DNA from: Tenacibaculum sp.
GTDB lineage: Bacteria; Bacteroidota; Bacteroidia; Flavobacteriales; Flavobacteriaceae
Assembly (NCBI GenBank): GCA_022448525.1
Contig: JAKVCX010000004.1
Span: 124,001 to 188,000, forward strand
DNA: 64,000 nt
Reading direction: 5' to 3'
Shown: piece by piece, positions 50,631 to 58,791 of the stretch
How positions within the stretch are numbered: the first letter of the stretch is position 1
Layout: each line of letters starts with the position of its first letter
The notes under the pieces: model-generated
Databases searched by the model: none
What the model saw: only the letters and a program-made list of their open reading frames with translations
Told to the model about the DNA's origin: nothing
Translations under genes and position numbers: made by a program

Positions 50631-51458
50631 ATGAGTAGACAAGCAAATTTTGATTTTCCGAAAAAAGGAGTGTTTTTAATACCACTTCTTATTTTCTTAT
50701 TTATTTTTTTAATTAAATCAACAGAAACAATTAAATCTGGTGAAGCTGGAGTTGTTTGGAGATTTTTTGGAGGTGTAGATCCTGATCAAGAACCATTAGG
50801 GGAAGGATTTCATATTATTGCTCCTTGGAACAATGTATACGTTTATAACGTAAAACAACAATCTATCTCAGATGTAATGAAAGTACTTTCTGTAAATGGA
50901 TTAGAAGTTACTGTAAATGGAACAGTTTGGTTTAAACCAGAATTTAAAAACCTGGGTTATTTACATAAAACAAGAGGTAGAGACTATATCCGTGATATTC
51001 TTGATCCAGCAATTAATGCAGCCGCAAGAAGTGTAGTTGGTCGTTATACTCCAGAACAATTATATTCTAGTAAAAGAGATGTGATTGAAAAAGAGATTTT
51101 AGAAGAAGTTAGTAAAGAGTTAGAGGATCAATACATCAAAGTAAATAAAGTTTTAGTTGAAGATGTTCAATTACCTAAAACGATTAAAGAGGCAATTGAA
51201 AGAAAGCTAAAACAAGAGCAAGAGGCTTTAGAATATGAGTTTAGATTAGCAAAAGCTAAAAAAGAAGCAGAACGTCAAAGAATTGATGCAGAAGGTAAAG
51301 CAGCTGCGAATAAAATATTAAGTGCATCATTAACTGATAAGATTCTTCAAGAAAAAGGTATCGAGGCAACTCTTAAGTTATCTGAATCATCAAATAGTAA
51401 AGTGGTACTTATTGGTGCAGGTAAAAGTGGAATGCCAATTATTTTAGGAAATCAATAA
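50631..51458 (+). CDS. Prohibitin/SPFH-family membrane protein
   Basis: A 275-residue prohibitin homologue: one N-terminal membrane helix (GVFLIPLLIFLFIFLI), the SPFH domain (GEAGVVWRFFGGVDP, GEGFHIIAPWNN, VNGTVWF) and a long coiled-coil rich in Lys/Glu (VQLPKTIKEAIERKLKQEQE onward; part EAIERKLKQEQEALEYEF). The C-terminus is glycine-rich. Such proteins form ring scaffolds in membrane microdomains and modulate FtsH-type proteases. Single-copy here, with no HflK/HflC pair. Confidence 0.92.
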   Translation: MSRQANFDFPKKGVFLIPLLIFLFIFLIKSTETIKSGEAGVVWRFFGGVDPDQEPLGEGFHIIAPWNNVYVYNVKQQSISDVMKVLSVNGLEVTVNGTVWFKPEFKNLGYLHKTRGRDYIRDILDPAINAAARSVVGRYTPEQLYSSKRDVIEKEILEEVSKELEDQYIKVNKVLVEDVQLPKTIKEAIERKLKQEQEALEYEFRLAKAKKEAERQRIDAEGKAAANKILSASLTDKILQEKGIEATLKLSESSNSKVVLIGAGKSGMPIILGNQ

Positions 51459-51842
51459 ATGTTAAAAAGTGTTGAAATCGGTGTAATATGGAAGTAATAC
51501 TCTTAAAAAAAAGTTAATGCCCATTGAAACATGTAACAACTTTGAAATTAACTCGTCAATTATATAAATTACTTCCTTAAAAGTTAGTGATTAGTTAGTT
51601 TTTGATAGTTGATTGAAAGAGCTCGAGATTTTTATAGTCTCGAGCTTTTTTTATGTTTACTATTTAGGTTTAAGTTGTTGTTTTTGTGGTTTTTAAAAAG
51701 ATGTTCTGTTTTTTTACCTATTTGTTCCCTTTTTCGTTTTTACTTTTTTTCTAAATGTTAAAATGATTCTTTTGTTACATCAAGTTGAAATTGATTTTCA
51801 ATGTGAAGTAAAATTTTTAACCCTTTAATCAATCAAAAGATC
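51459..51842. other. Intergenic region, 384 bp, with a terminator and no gene found
   Basis: AT-rich sequence. It contains a terminator at 51620-51646, about 160 bases after the prohibitin-like gene, leaving a long 3' untranslated stretch. The 51652-51842 part is strongly T-rich and leads to the exported hydrolase gene. I see no reading frame or repeat worth calling. Confidence 0.6.
51620..51646 (+). terminator. Intrinsic terminator downstream of the prohibitin-like gene
   Basis: Perfect 9-bp stem AGCTCGAGA/TCTCGAGCT (51620-51628 and 51638-51646), nine-base loop, then seven T's. Confidence 0.85.
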
Positions 51843-52982
51843 ATGAAAAAAATTACCCTTTCATTTACGTTTTTTATGTTTTTTGTTATTTCTGTTTTTG
51901 CACAAGAGTATGAAATAGACAGTTTCACAAAAACATTCATTGATTCCAACCGCGGAAACAGGCGAGTTACAGCTAAAGTTTATTATCCAAAACAAGACGT
52001 TGTTACCAATGAAAATTATCCTGTCATTGTTTTCGGTCATGGTTTTGTTATGAACTATTCAGCTTACGAAAACTTCTTTGATACCTTAGTATCCAGAGGA
52101 TACATTGTGGTTTTTGTTACTACTGAAGGTTCAGTTTTTGCAAATCATAAGGCTTATTCAGAAGATTTAGCTTTCATGGTTTCTGAGATAAAGAATGAGG
52201 CTAATGATAGTAACTCTCCAATTTTTGAATTGGTTGGTGATTTCAATGCGCTATTGGGACATTCAATGGGAGGTGGAGCAGCAATTGTTGCTGCATCACA
52301 AGTAGAAGTAAATACACTTGTAACTTTTGCACCTGCCAAACTTCGTTTTAATACGACAACTCCAGCTACAGAAGTTTCTGAAGAGTCAATAGTGTTTTCT
52401 GGAAGTGCAGATGGGGTTACAAAACCAAATGAAAATCATATTCCATTATATGAAAGTCTAGGTTCAAGTTGTAAATATTTCATCAGTATTACAGGCGGAG
52501 CTCATTGTTATTATGCAAAGCCAAATGGTTATTGTGATTTTGGAGAGCGTTTTTCTTCAAGAGATATTACGGTAACAAGAAGTGAGCAACAAGAAATTAT
52601 GTTTACTTATGTTATTCCTTGGTTGGATTACAAGCTAAAGAATAATCCTGAAGCTTATGAGTTATTTCAAAATACATTGTTAAACGCTACAGATGTAACG
52701 TATGAAAACGAGTGTAATAACAATTCAAGAATAGCAATTGAGGGATTACCAGAAACAAGTTTTGATATTCAGATTGGTCCGAATCCTGTTAAATCATTTG
52801 TAAATATTAATACATCAGATGAATATGAAATTGAAAGAGTAGAAGTCTACAACAAATCAGGAAAACTTTTCCTTAACTCAAAAAGCAAGCAATTAGATTT
52901 GTCGGCATTGAAAAGAGGTATTTATTTGATGAAGGTTTATTCTAATGGAAAAACTATTTCGAAGAAAATAGTAGTTGAATAA
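51843..52982 (+). CDS. Exported alpha/beta hydrolase with T9SS sorting domain
   Basis: A 379-residue secreted hydrolase: signal peptide (MKKITLSFTFFMFFVISVFAQ region), a chlorophyllase/PAF-acetylhydrolase-like catalytic domain (PVIVFGHGF oxyanion loop; GHSMGGGAAIV nucleophile; late His in ITGGAHCYY) and a C-terminal Por-type sorting domain (IGPNPVKSFVNI, VYNKSGKLF, LKRGIYLMKVYSNGKTISKK, quoted in part as GIYLMKVYSNGK). The last domain directs it through the type IX system to the cell surface or medium. It probably cleaves esters; the exact substrate is unknown. Confidence 0.9.
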   Translation: MKKITLSFTFFMFFVISVFAQEYEIDSFTKTFIDSNRGNRRVTAKVYYPKQDVVTNENYPVIVFGHGFVMNYSAYENFFDTLVSRGYIVVFVTTEGSVFANHKAYSEDLAFMVSEIKNEANDSNSPIFELVGDFNALLGHSMGGGAAIVAASQVEVNTLVTFAPAKLRFNTTTPATEVSEESIVFSGSADGVTKPNENHIPLYESLGSSCKYFISITGGAHCYYAKPNGYCDFGERFSSRDITVTRSEQQEIMFTYVIPWLDYKLKNNPEAYELFQNTLLNATDVTYENECNNNSRIAIEGLPETSFDIQIGPNPVKSFVNINTSDEYEIERVEVYNKSGKLFLNSKSKQLDLSALKRGIYLMKVYSNGKTISKKIVVE

Positions 52983-52986
52983 ACTA

Positions 52987-53015
52987 AAAAAGCGCTCTTA
53001 AGGAGCGCTTTTTTA
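52987..53015. terminator. Bidirectional terminator between two T9SS-exported enzyme genes
   Basis: Perfect 12-bp stem AAAAAAGCGCTC/GAGCGCTTTTTT (52987-52998 and 53004-53015), loop TTAAG, with T-runs on both strands; the genes converge. Confidence 0.88.
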
Positions 53016-54068
53016 TTAATTGATGACAATTTTTTTGGTGGTAAAGCTTACATCGCTACTTATTTTTAGAATGTAAATTCCACTTGTTAAATTTTCAATT
53101 GTATGTCTGTTATTGATCAAAGTTGTACTCTTTTCAGAATATATTTCTTTGCCTAAAACAGAGAATATCTTGATTTCAGTAATATTAGATTTTGACGCTG
53201 TAATGGTGATATTTCCATTGTAAGATGGATTAGGAAATACTTTTACATCAGCTAATTTTGTAATATCGTTTACACTTGCAGTTGCCCATCTATTTTCTGC
53301 CGCCGGGCCACCCCAAATTTGAGTTGCTAAATTCGGATTATCAATAAACGGGTTTCTGTTTCCTTGAGCATATTGATTAGCAACATTTTCGTGGTAATTG
53401 TTTCTGTTATCTTCAATCGCAGAAACTGGATCCTCAGCATTCCATTCTAAAAATAAGTCAATCATATCATCTGGAGTAGCAGAAGAGCTTCCTACACCAA
53501 CAGTACTAGGTAAACAACGATCTCCATAACGTAAATACATATACATCATCATTCTTGCAACATCACCTTTCCATTCATCTCCAGGATACCAACCACCAGT
53601 TACGTCACCAGAATTTCCTGAACCATCTGCGAATGATTTATTTCCTCTTTGACTATTATATTGAACATCTGATGGGCGTAGGTGATGAGCATCTGATCCT
53701 GGACCAGAAGATCCCAAATTTGGGTTTCCTAAACTTCTAGGATAAACATGTTCTCTGTTCCAATCACCAGTGTTTCCTCCATTATCATTAATACCTCTTG
53801 TTCTAGAGGTTGTTCCCGAGCTCGAGTATCCGTAAATTAAAATAACTTGACTTGAGTTATCAGGATTTACATCAGTTACTTTACAAGCTTCCCATACATC
53901 TGGTGTATAATCTAATTGATTACCGTGTGTGTTTATAATTTTTGTAGCTAACTCTTGTTTTAAAGCTAGTCCCGATTTTGTTAAGTCAACATCATTATAA
54001 TAACTCTGTTGAGCACTAACCGAAACAACAACTAATCCTAAAAAAAGTGAAAGTAATTTTTTAATCAT
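53016..54068 (-). CDS. Secreted endonuclease I with T9SS sorting domain
   Basis: A 350-residue extracellular nuclease of the endonuclease I (EndA/NucM) family, cutting DNA or RNA with a beta-beta-alpha metal site. Signal peptide (MIKKLLSLFLGLVVVSVSAQ), catalytic motif WNREHVYPRSLG with the catalytic His, then GSDAHHLRPSDVQYNSQRGN. The C-terminal segment VKVFPNPSYNGNITI to LTSGIYILKISS is a T9SS sorting domain. Its likely role is nutrient scavenging from extracellular DNA. Confidence 0.95.
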   Translation of the reverse strand: MIKKLLSLFLGLVVVSVSAQQSYYNDVDLTKSGLALKQELATKIINTHGNQLDYTPDVWEACKVTDVNPDNSSQVILIYGYSSSGTTSRTRGINDNGGNTGDWNREHVYPRSLGNPNLGSSGPGSDAHHLRPSDVQYNSQRGNKSFADGSGNSGDVTGGWYPGDEWKGDVARMMMYMYLRYGDRCLPSTVGVGSSSATPDDMIDLFLEWNAEDPVSAIEDNRNNYHENVANQYAQGNRNPFIDNPNLATQIWGGPAAENRWATASVNDITKLADVKVFPNPSYNGNITITASKSNITEIKIFSVLGKEIYSEKSTTLINNRHTIENLTSGIYILKISSDVSFTTKKIVIN

Positions 54069-54071
54069 TTT

Positions 54072-55283
54072 TTATTTTTTTTGTAAAAGGGCCATATAAA
54101 ATCCATCAAAACCAGATTCATGAGAAAGCACTTTTTTATCTGACACAAAAGTGAAATCTTTTCCTGCTTCTGATGCTAAAAATTGTTCAACTTGATTTTG
54201 ATTTTCAGATGGTAGTACAGAACAAGTAGCATAAACTAATTTACCGCCACTTTTTACCATTCTTGAATAACTTTGAAGTACATCTTGTTGTACCTTTCTT
54301 ATATTGTCAAGAAATTCAGGTTGTAGTTTCCACTTACTATCAGGGTTTCTTCTAATAACTCCTAATCCAGAACAAGGAGCATCAATTAAAACTCTATCCG
54401 CTTTGTTGTATAACTTTTTAATTGGTTTTGTAGAGTCAATAACTCTAAGGTCGATATTGTGAACATTGTTTCTACGAGCTCTAACTTTTAGTTTTTTAAG
54501 TTTACTTTCGTAAATATCCATTGCAACAATCTGACCTTTATTCTTCATTAAAGAAGCAAGGTGCAATGTTTTTCCACCAGCACCAGCGCAAGTATCGACA
54601 ACTTTCATTCCAGGCTCAACATCTAAATAAGCTGCTACCAATTGAGAAGAAGCGTCTTGTACTTCAAAATAACCTTTTTTAAAACATTCTGTTTTAAATA
54701 CATTAGCACGTTCTACTAACTTTAATGCATCAGGATAACCTTTGATAAATTCGGTGTCTATTCCTTCCTCACGTAACTTCTTTTGTAAAATTTCTTTTGA
54801 AGTATTTAATGTATTGGTCCTTAATATAACTTCAGCTTGTTTATTTAAAGAAGCAATTTCTTTGGTCCAAACTTGTTCTCCAAGTTCTTCAAGTCCCAAA
54901 TTATCAATCCAATCAGGAATAGCTTCTCTAAACTTTCTAATTCTTGATAATTCATCGAATTTTCCTTTGATTCTTCTGGTAGGAGTTGGTTCAATTTGAT
55001 TCCAATCTGGCAATTGAATTCCTCTTAAAACGCACCATACTGAAAATAAACGCCATAAATCTTGACGAGAAAAAGGTTCTTTTACGTTAGCGATTTCTGC
55101 ATAAAGACGCTTCCATCGAACTATTTCATAGATAGTTTCCGCAACAAATTTACGATCTCTTGCTCCCCATCTTTTATCTCTACGCAACGCAGTTTCTACT
55201 GCTTTATCTGCATAAACTCCTTCATTGAAAATGTCTCTAAGACTGTCAATTACTGCAAAAACTAGATTTCTATGTAACCTCAT
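54072..55283 (-). CDS. RsmB/NOP2-family rRNA (cytosine-C5) methyltransferase
   Basis: A 403-residue SAM-dependent RNA methyltransferase. An N-terminal NusB-like helical region (about residues 1-130) precedes the catalytic domain: VVDTCAGAGGKTLHLA (SAM binding), DAPCSGLGVIRRNPD and YATCSVLPSENQNQV, the latter two carrying the paired cysteines of the mechanism. The motif order is that of RsmB-like enzymes, which make m5C in 16S rRNA. Target position not determinable. It is divergent from recG. Confidence 0.93.
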   Translation of the reverse strand: MRLHRNLVFAVIDSLRDIFNEGVYADKAVETALRRDKRWGARDRKFVAETIYEIVRWKRLYAEIANVKEPFSRQDLWRLFSVWCVLRGIQLPDWNQIEPTPTRRIKGKFDELSRIRKFREAIPDWIDNLGLEELGEQVWTKEIASLNKQAEVILRTNTLNTSKEILQKKLREEGIDTEFIKGYPDALKLVERANVFKTECFKKGYFEVQDASSQLVAAYLDVEPGMKVVDTCAGAGGKTLHLASLMKNKGQIVAMDIYESKLKKLKVRARRNNVHNIDLRVIDSTKPIKKLYNKADRVLIDAPCSGLGVIRRNPDSKWKLQPEFLDNIRKVQQDVLQSYSRMVKSGGKLVYATCSVLPSENQNQVEQFLASEAGKDFTFVSDKKVLSHESGFDGFYMALLQKK

Positions 55284-55344
55284 TTGTTATATTTAGGACG
55301 GCAAAGATACTACGATTTATTGGGTTTTTGTATTTTCGTTATGC

Positions 55345-57450
55345 ATGAATTTAAATCAACCAATTACATACGTTAAAGGAGTGAGTGTTGCAAGGGCAGA
55401 ATTGTTGTCTTCTGAGCTTGGAATTCGTACTTGTAACGATTTGCTTCATTTTTTTCCATATCGCTATATCGATAAAACACAGTTTTATACAATTAACCAA
55501 TTGCATAAGAATACTGCTGAAGTTCAAATTGTAGGAAAAATAACAGGAATTAAAACTGTAAAACAAAAAAGAGGTAGTAGGTTAGTAGCTACTTTTGCCG
55601 ATGCAACTGGGCAGATGGAGTTGGTTTGGTTTAAAGGAGCAAAGTGGATAAAAGACAATTTAAAAATCAATGTTCCTTATGTTGTTTATGGTAAGTTGAA
55701 TTGGTACAATAACACCGCCAGTATGGCGCATCCTGAAATGGAATTAGTTTCTGAATATAAAAAGAAACTACAAACAGCGATGCAACCAATGTATTCTTCC
55801 ACAGAAAAGTTAACAAACAAGGGGATGAGTAATAAATTAATGCGAACAATGATGCAGAATTTATTACAGCAAACTTTTGAAGCTATTGAAGAGAGTTTTT
55901 CTCTGGATTTTAGAAGTACTTATAAACTGTTAGATAAAAAAGAGTCAATATTAAATATACATTTTCCGAAGGATCAAGAACTATTGGCGAAGGCCCAATA
56001 CAGATTGAAGTTTGAGGAATTATTCTTTATTCAGCTTCAATTACTCGTGAAAAAAATGATTAATAAATCAAAAATTAAAGGTTTTGTTTTTGAGAATGTA
56101 GGAGCGTATTTTACAGATTTTTATAATAATCATTTACCATTTGATTTAACCAATGCTCAAAAAAGAGTCCTGAAAGAAATTCGTAAAGATCTAGGGAACG
56201 GTGCTCAAATGAATCGTTTATTGCAAGGAGATGTTGGTTCAGGGAAAACAATAGTTGGACTATTAGTAATGTTGTTAGCTATTGATAATGGGTTTCAGGC
56301 GACGTTAATGGCACCAACTGAAATTTTAGCAACCCAACATTTTAACGGTATTAATGAATTATTAAAAGATACTGAAATTAAAGTAGAGCTATTAACAGGA
56401 TCAACTAAGACAAAAAAGAGAAGAGAAATTCATGAAGGATTAGAAAATGGTTCAATTCATATTCTTATTGGAACGCATGCGATCATTGAAGATAAAGTTC
56501 AGTTTAAAAGATTAGGCTTAGCGATTATTGATGAGCAACATCGTTTCGGAGTTGCTCAAAGAAGTAAATTGTGGAATAAAAGTTCAGAGAGTGGTGTTCC
56601 ACCTCATGTTTTAGTAATGACGGCGACTCCAATTCCAAGAACTTTAGCGATGTCAGTTTATGGTGATTTAGATATTTCTGTAATTGATGAACTTCCTCCT
56701 GGAAGAAAAGCTGTAAAAACAGTTCATCGGTATGATAGTCATCGATTAGGAGTTTTTAAATTCTTAAAAGATGAAATAGAAAAAGGTAGACAAGTTTATG
56801 TCGTGTATCCTTTAATTCAAGAGTCTCAGGCCATGGATTATAAAGATTTGATGGACGGTTATGAGAGTATTTCGAGAGAATTTCCTTCGCCAAAATATCA
56901 AATTAGCATTGTTCACGGACAAATGAAACCTGCTGATAAGGATTATGAAATGGATCGGTTTGTTAGAGGTGAAACCCAAATAATGGTGGCAACTACCGTT
57001 ATTGAAGTAGGAGTTAACGTTCCTAATGCTTCGGTTATGGTAATTGAAAGTTCAGAACGATTTGGTTTAAGTCAGTTACATCAGTTACGAGGAAGAGTTG
57101 GTCGTGGAGCAGATCAAAGTTATTGTATTTTGCTTACAAGTTTTGAGCTGTCTTCAGATGCTAAAACCAGAGTAAAAACAATGGTTGAAACTTCTGATGG
57201 ATTTAAAATAGCGGAAGTGGATTTGAAATTACGTGGTCCGGGAAATATTATGGGAACACAACAAAGTGGAGTTTTAAATCTGAAAATTGCAGACGTAGTT
57301 AAAGATAGTCCGATTTTATTTCAAGCGAGACAAGCAGCAATTAAGTTATTAAATGATGATCCTAGTTTATCTTCTAAAGAAAACTCTTTAGTTTTAAAAA
57401 GACTAACACAGTTACAGCGAACCAGTGGAATTTGGAGTAAAATTAGTTAG
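55345..57450 (+). CDS. recG: ATP-dependent DNA helicase RecG
   Basis: Branch-migration helicase that remodels stalled forks and R-loops. Full length (701 residues): an N-terminal wedge/OB domain (KGVSVARAELL, IVGKITGIKTVKQKRGSRL in part), then helicase motifs GDVGSGKT, APTEILATQH, DEQHRFG, MTATPIPRTLAM, VYPLIQES, TTVIEVGVNVPNA and QLRGRVGRG. The C-terminal TGEHIST-like region LKLRGPGNIMGTQQSG is intact. Confidence 0.98.
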   Translation: MNLNQPITYVKGVSVARAELLSSELGIRTCNDLLHFFPYRYIDKTQFYTINQLHKNTAEVQIVGKITGIKTVKQKRGSRLVATFADATGQMELVWFKGAKWIKDNLKINVPYVVYGKLNWYNNTASMAHPEMELVSEYKKKLQTAMQPMYSSTEKLTNKGMSNKLMRTMMQNLLQQTFEAIEESFSLDFRSTYKLLDKKESILNIHFPKDQELLAKAQYRLKFEELFFIQLQLLVKKMINKSKIKGFVFENVGAYFTDFYNNHLPFDLTNAQKRVLKEIRKDLGNGAQMNRLLQGDVGSGKTIVGLLVMLLAIDNGFQATLMAPTEILATQHFNGINELLKDTEIKVELLTGSTKTKKRREIHEGLENGSIHILIGTHAIIEDKVQFKRLGLAIIDEQHRFGVAQRSKLWNKSSESGVPPHVLVMTATPIPRTLAMSVYGDLDISVIDELPPGRKAVKTVHRYDSHRLGVFKFLKDEIEKGRQVYVVYPLIQESQAMDYKDLMDGYESISREFPSPKYQISIVHGQMKPADKDYEMDRFVRGETQIMVATTVIEVGVNVPNASVMVIESSERFGLSQLHQLRGRVGRGADQSYCILLTSFELSSDAKTRVKTMVETSDGFKIAEVDLKLRGPGNIMGTQQSGVLNLKIADVVKDSPILFQARQAAIKLLNDDPSLSSKENSLVLKRLTQLQRTSGIWSKIS

Positions 57451-57575
57451 ACGGATTTAATGATCAGAGTTTCTGGTTTTTTTGAATAAAGTTAATTTTA
57501 TGATTGTTTATTTGTGATTTTTTTGTTTTTTTAAGCTTTAATATTAATTAATAATAAATTTAAAACAATTTAATT

Positions 57576-57833
57576 ATGAAAAATTTACTGAGTTTAGGAA
57601 GGAGTTTGACAAAAAATGAGCAAAAAGAAATTTCTGGAGGAGAAGGGATAGAGTTCCATGTAGTTTTTTTAACTAATCCCGAATGTGAGGTAGGAAAGAA
57701 TGATTGTCCATCAGGAGAAATCTGTGATGTTGCTAGTAGACATTGTGTGACTGCTGGTAGTGGAGGAGATGGAGGAGGAATTTGTCCTGACAACATTGGG
57801 CAAAATTGTAATTCAGCATACGATTTGATATAA
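57576..57833 (+). CDS. Double-glycine leader, six-cysteine secreted peptide (bacteriocin-like)
   Basis: An 85-residue precursor. Residues 1-22 (MKNLLSLGRSLTKNEQKEIS then GG) have the form of a double-glycine leader cut during export by a peptidase-containing ABC transporter. The predicted mature part of about 63 residues has six cysteines (KNDCPSGEICDVASRHCV and NPECEV before it, GGGICPDN and GQNCNS after) and a glycine-rich stretch, so three disulphide bonds are possible. No transporter, immunity or modification gene is adjacent. It could be a bacteriocin or a signal peptide; both are inference. An in-line terminator follows. Confidence 0.82.
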   Translation: MKNLLSLGRSLTKNEQKEISGGEGIEFHVVFLTNPECEVGKNDCPSGEICDVASRHCVTAGSGGDGGGICPDNIGQNCNSAYDLI

Positions 57834-57843
57834 AAAAATAGAG

Positions 57844-57868
57844 AAGGTGGGTTTATTTAGTCCACCTT
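57844..57868 (+). terminator. Intrinsic terminator after the double-glycine peptide gene
   Basis: Stem AAGGTGG/CCACCTT (57844-57850 and 57862-57868), 11-base loop, then T's. The right arm lies inside the last codons of the convergent hydrolase gene. Confidence 0.65.
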
Positions 57869-58720
57869 TTTTAAAACTAATTTACACCATTCTTCAGGAG
57901 ATTCTAACATAGGGAAATGACCTGAGTTTTCTAAAGGAAATAATTTATTATTCTTTATTTCTTTCGAAAGTAGTTCCGCAATTTTGAATACAGCAACTGG
58001 ATCATTTTTAGCCCAAACAATTTTAGTTTCAAGCTCAGTTTCTTTTAGTGCTCCGATCCATCTATGCCAGAAATAATAGCGTTCATTAATGTAGTTCGAT
58101 AGTCGGTGAATTACACTTTTTCCTTCGTTATATATTAATTGCTGCCACATTTCTTTTAATTCTTCATTGGTTACTTTTTGCTTATCAAAATATACATTCT
58201 GGATATTCTTCGTAAAAATGAATTCATTGGACAATTTAGCAATGTACTTTCCAGTAAACTTATTTTTAAGTAATTTTTGAATAAAGCGTAATTGAGAGAG
58301 TTCAATATGCATACTTCCGTTACATAAAATTAGTTTTTCAATGTTTACTGCTGTTTGCTTCTTATTATGTCTTGCAATTATTTCAGTTGCCACACTAGTT
58401 CCATAATCGTGAGCGAGTAGGGTAAATTCAGAAATCCCAAGAGTTTTCCATAATTGTAATGCAATATCTGCTTGTTCAATTAAAGAGTATGAATAGTTTT
58501 TAGGTTTATCCGAAAAACCAAATCCTAAATGATCATGAATTATGACACGATACTCACTCGTGAGAGTATCTAATACCTTATAGTAATCAAATGATGAAGT
58601 TGGATATCCATGTAAAATTACCATGGTTTTATTATTGTGTTTTCCTTCATCAATAACAAAAACTTCATTATCAAATATTTTAATAAATTCTCCTTTTTGC
58701 TTCCATTGATTAGCTGTCAT
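57857..58720 (-). CDS. Alpha/beta hydrolase (haloalkane dehalogenase/epoxide hydrolase-like)
   Basis: A 287-residue hydrolase of the DhlA/epoxide-hydrolase-like type: VILHGYPTSSFDYY (oxyanion-hole region), DHLGFGFSDKP, the nucleophile segment LLAHDYGTSVATE with Asp as nucleophile in place of Ser, a late acid in WAKNDPVAV and the catalytic His in ENSGHFPMLE. The Asp nucleophile favours dehalogenase, epoxide hydrolase or fluoroacetate-type chemistry over esterase activity. Divergent from priA. Confidence 0.9.
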   Translation of the reverse strand: MTANQWKQKGEFIKIFDNEVFVIDEGKHNNKTMVILHGYPTSSFDYYKVLDTLTSEYRVIIHDHLGFGFSDKPKNYSYSLIEQADIALQLWKTLGISEFTLLAHDYGTSVATEIIARHNKKQTAVNIEKLILCNGSMHIELSQLRFIQKLLKNKFTGKYIAKLSNEFIFTKNIQNVYFDKQKVTNEELKEMWQQLIYNEGKSVIHRLSNYINERYYFWHRWIGALKETELETKIVWAKNDPVAVFKIAELLSKEIKNNKLFPLENSGHFPMLESPEEWCKLVLKKVD

Positions 58721-58791
58721 AATTTCTAGGTATTATAAGTACAATGTAGTGAATTTTGCTTAGTTTTGAATTAGATTTAAATTGTTTAGCC

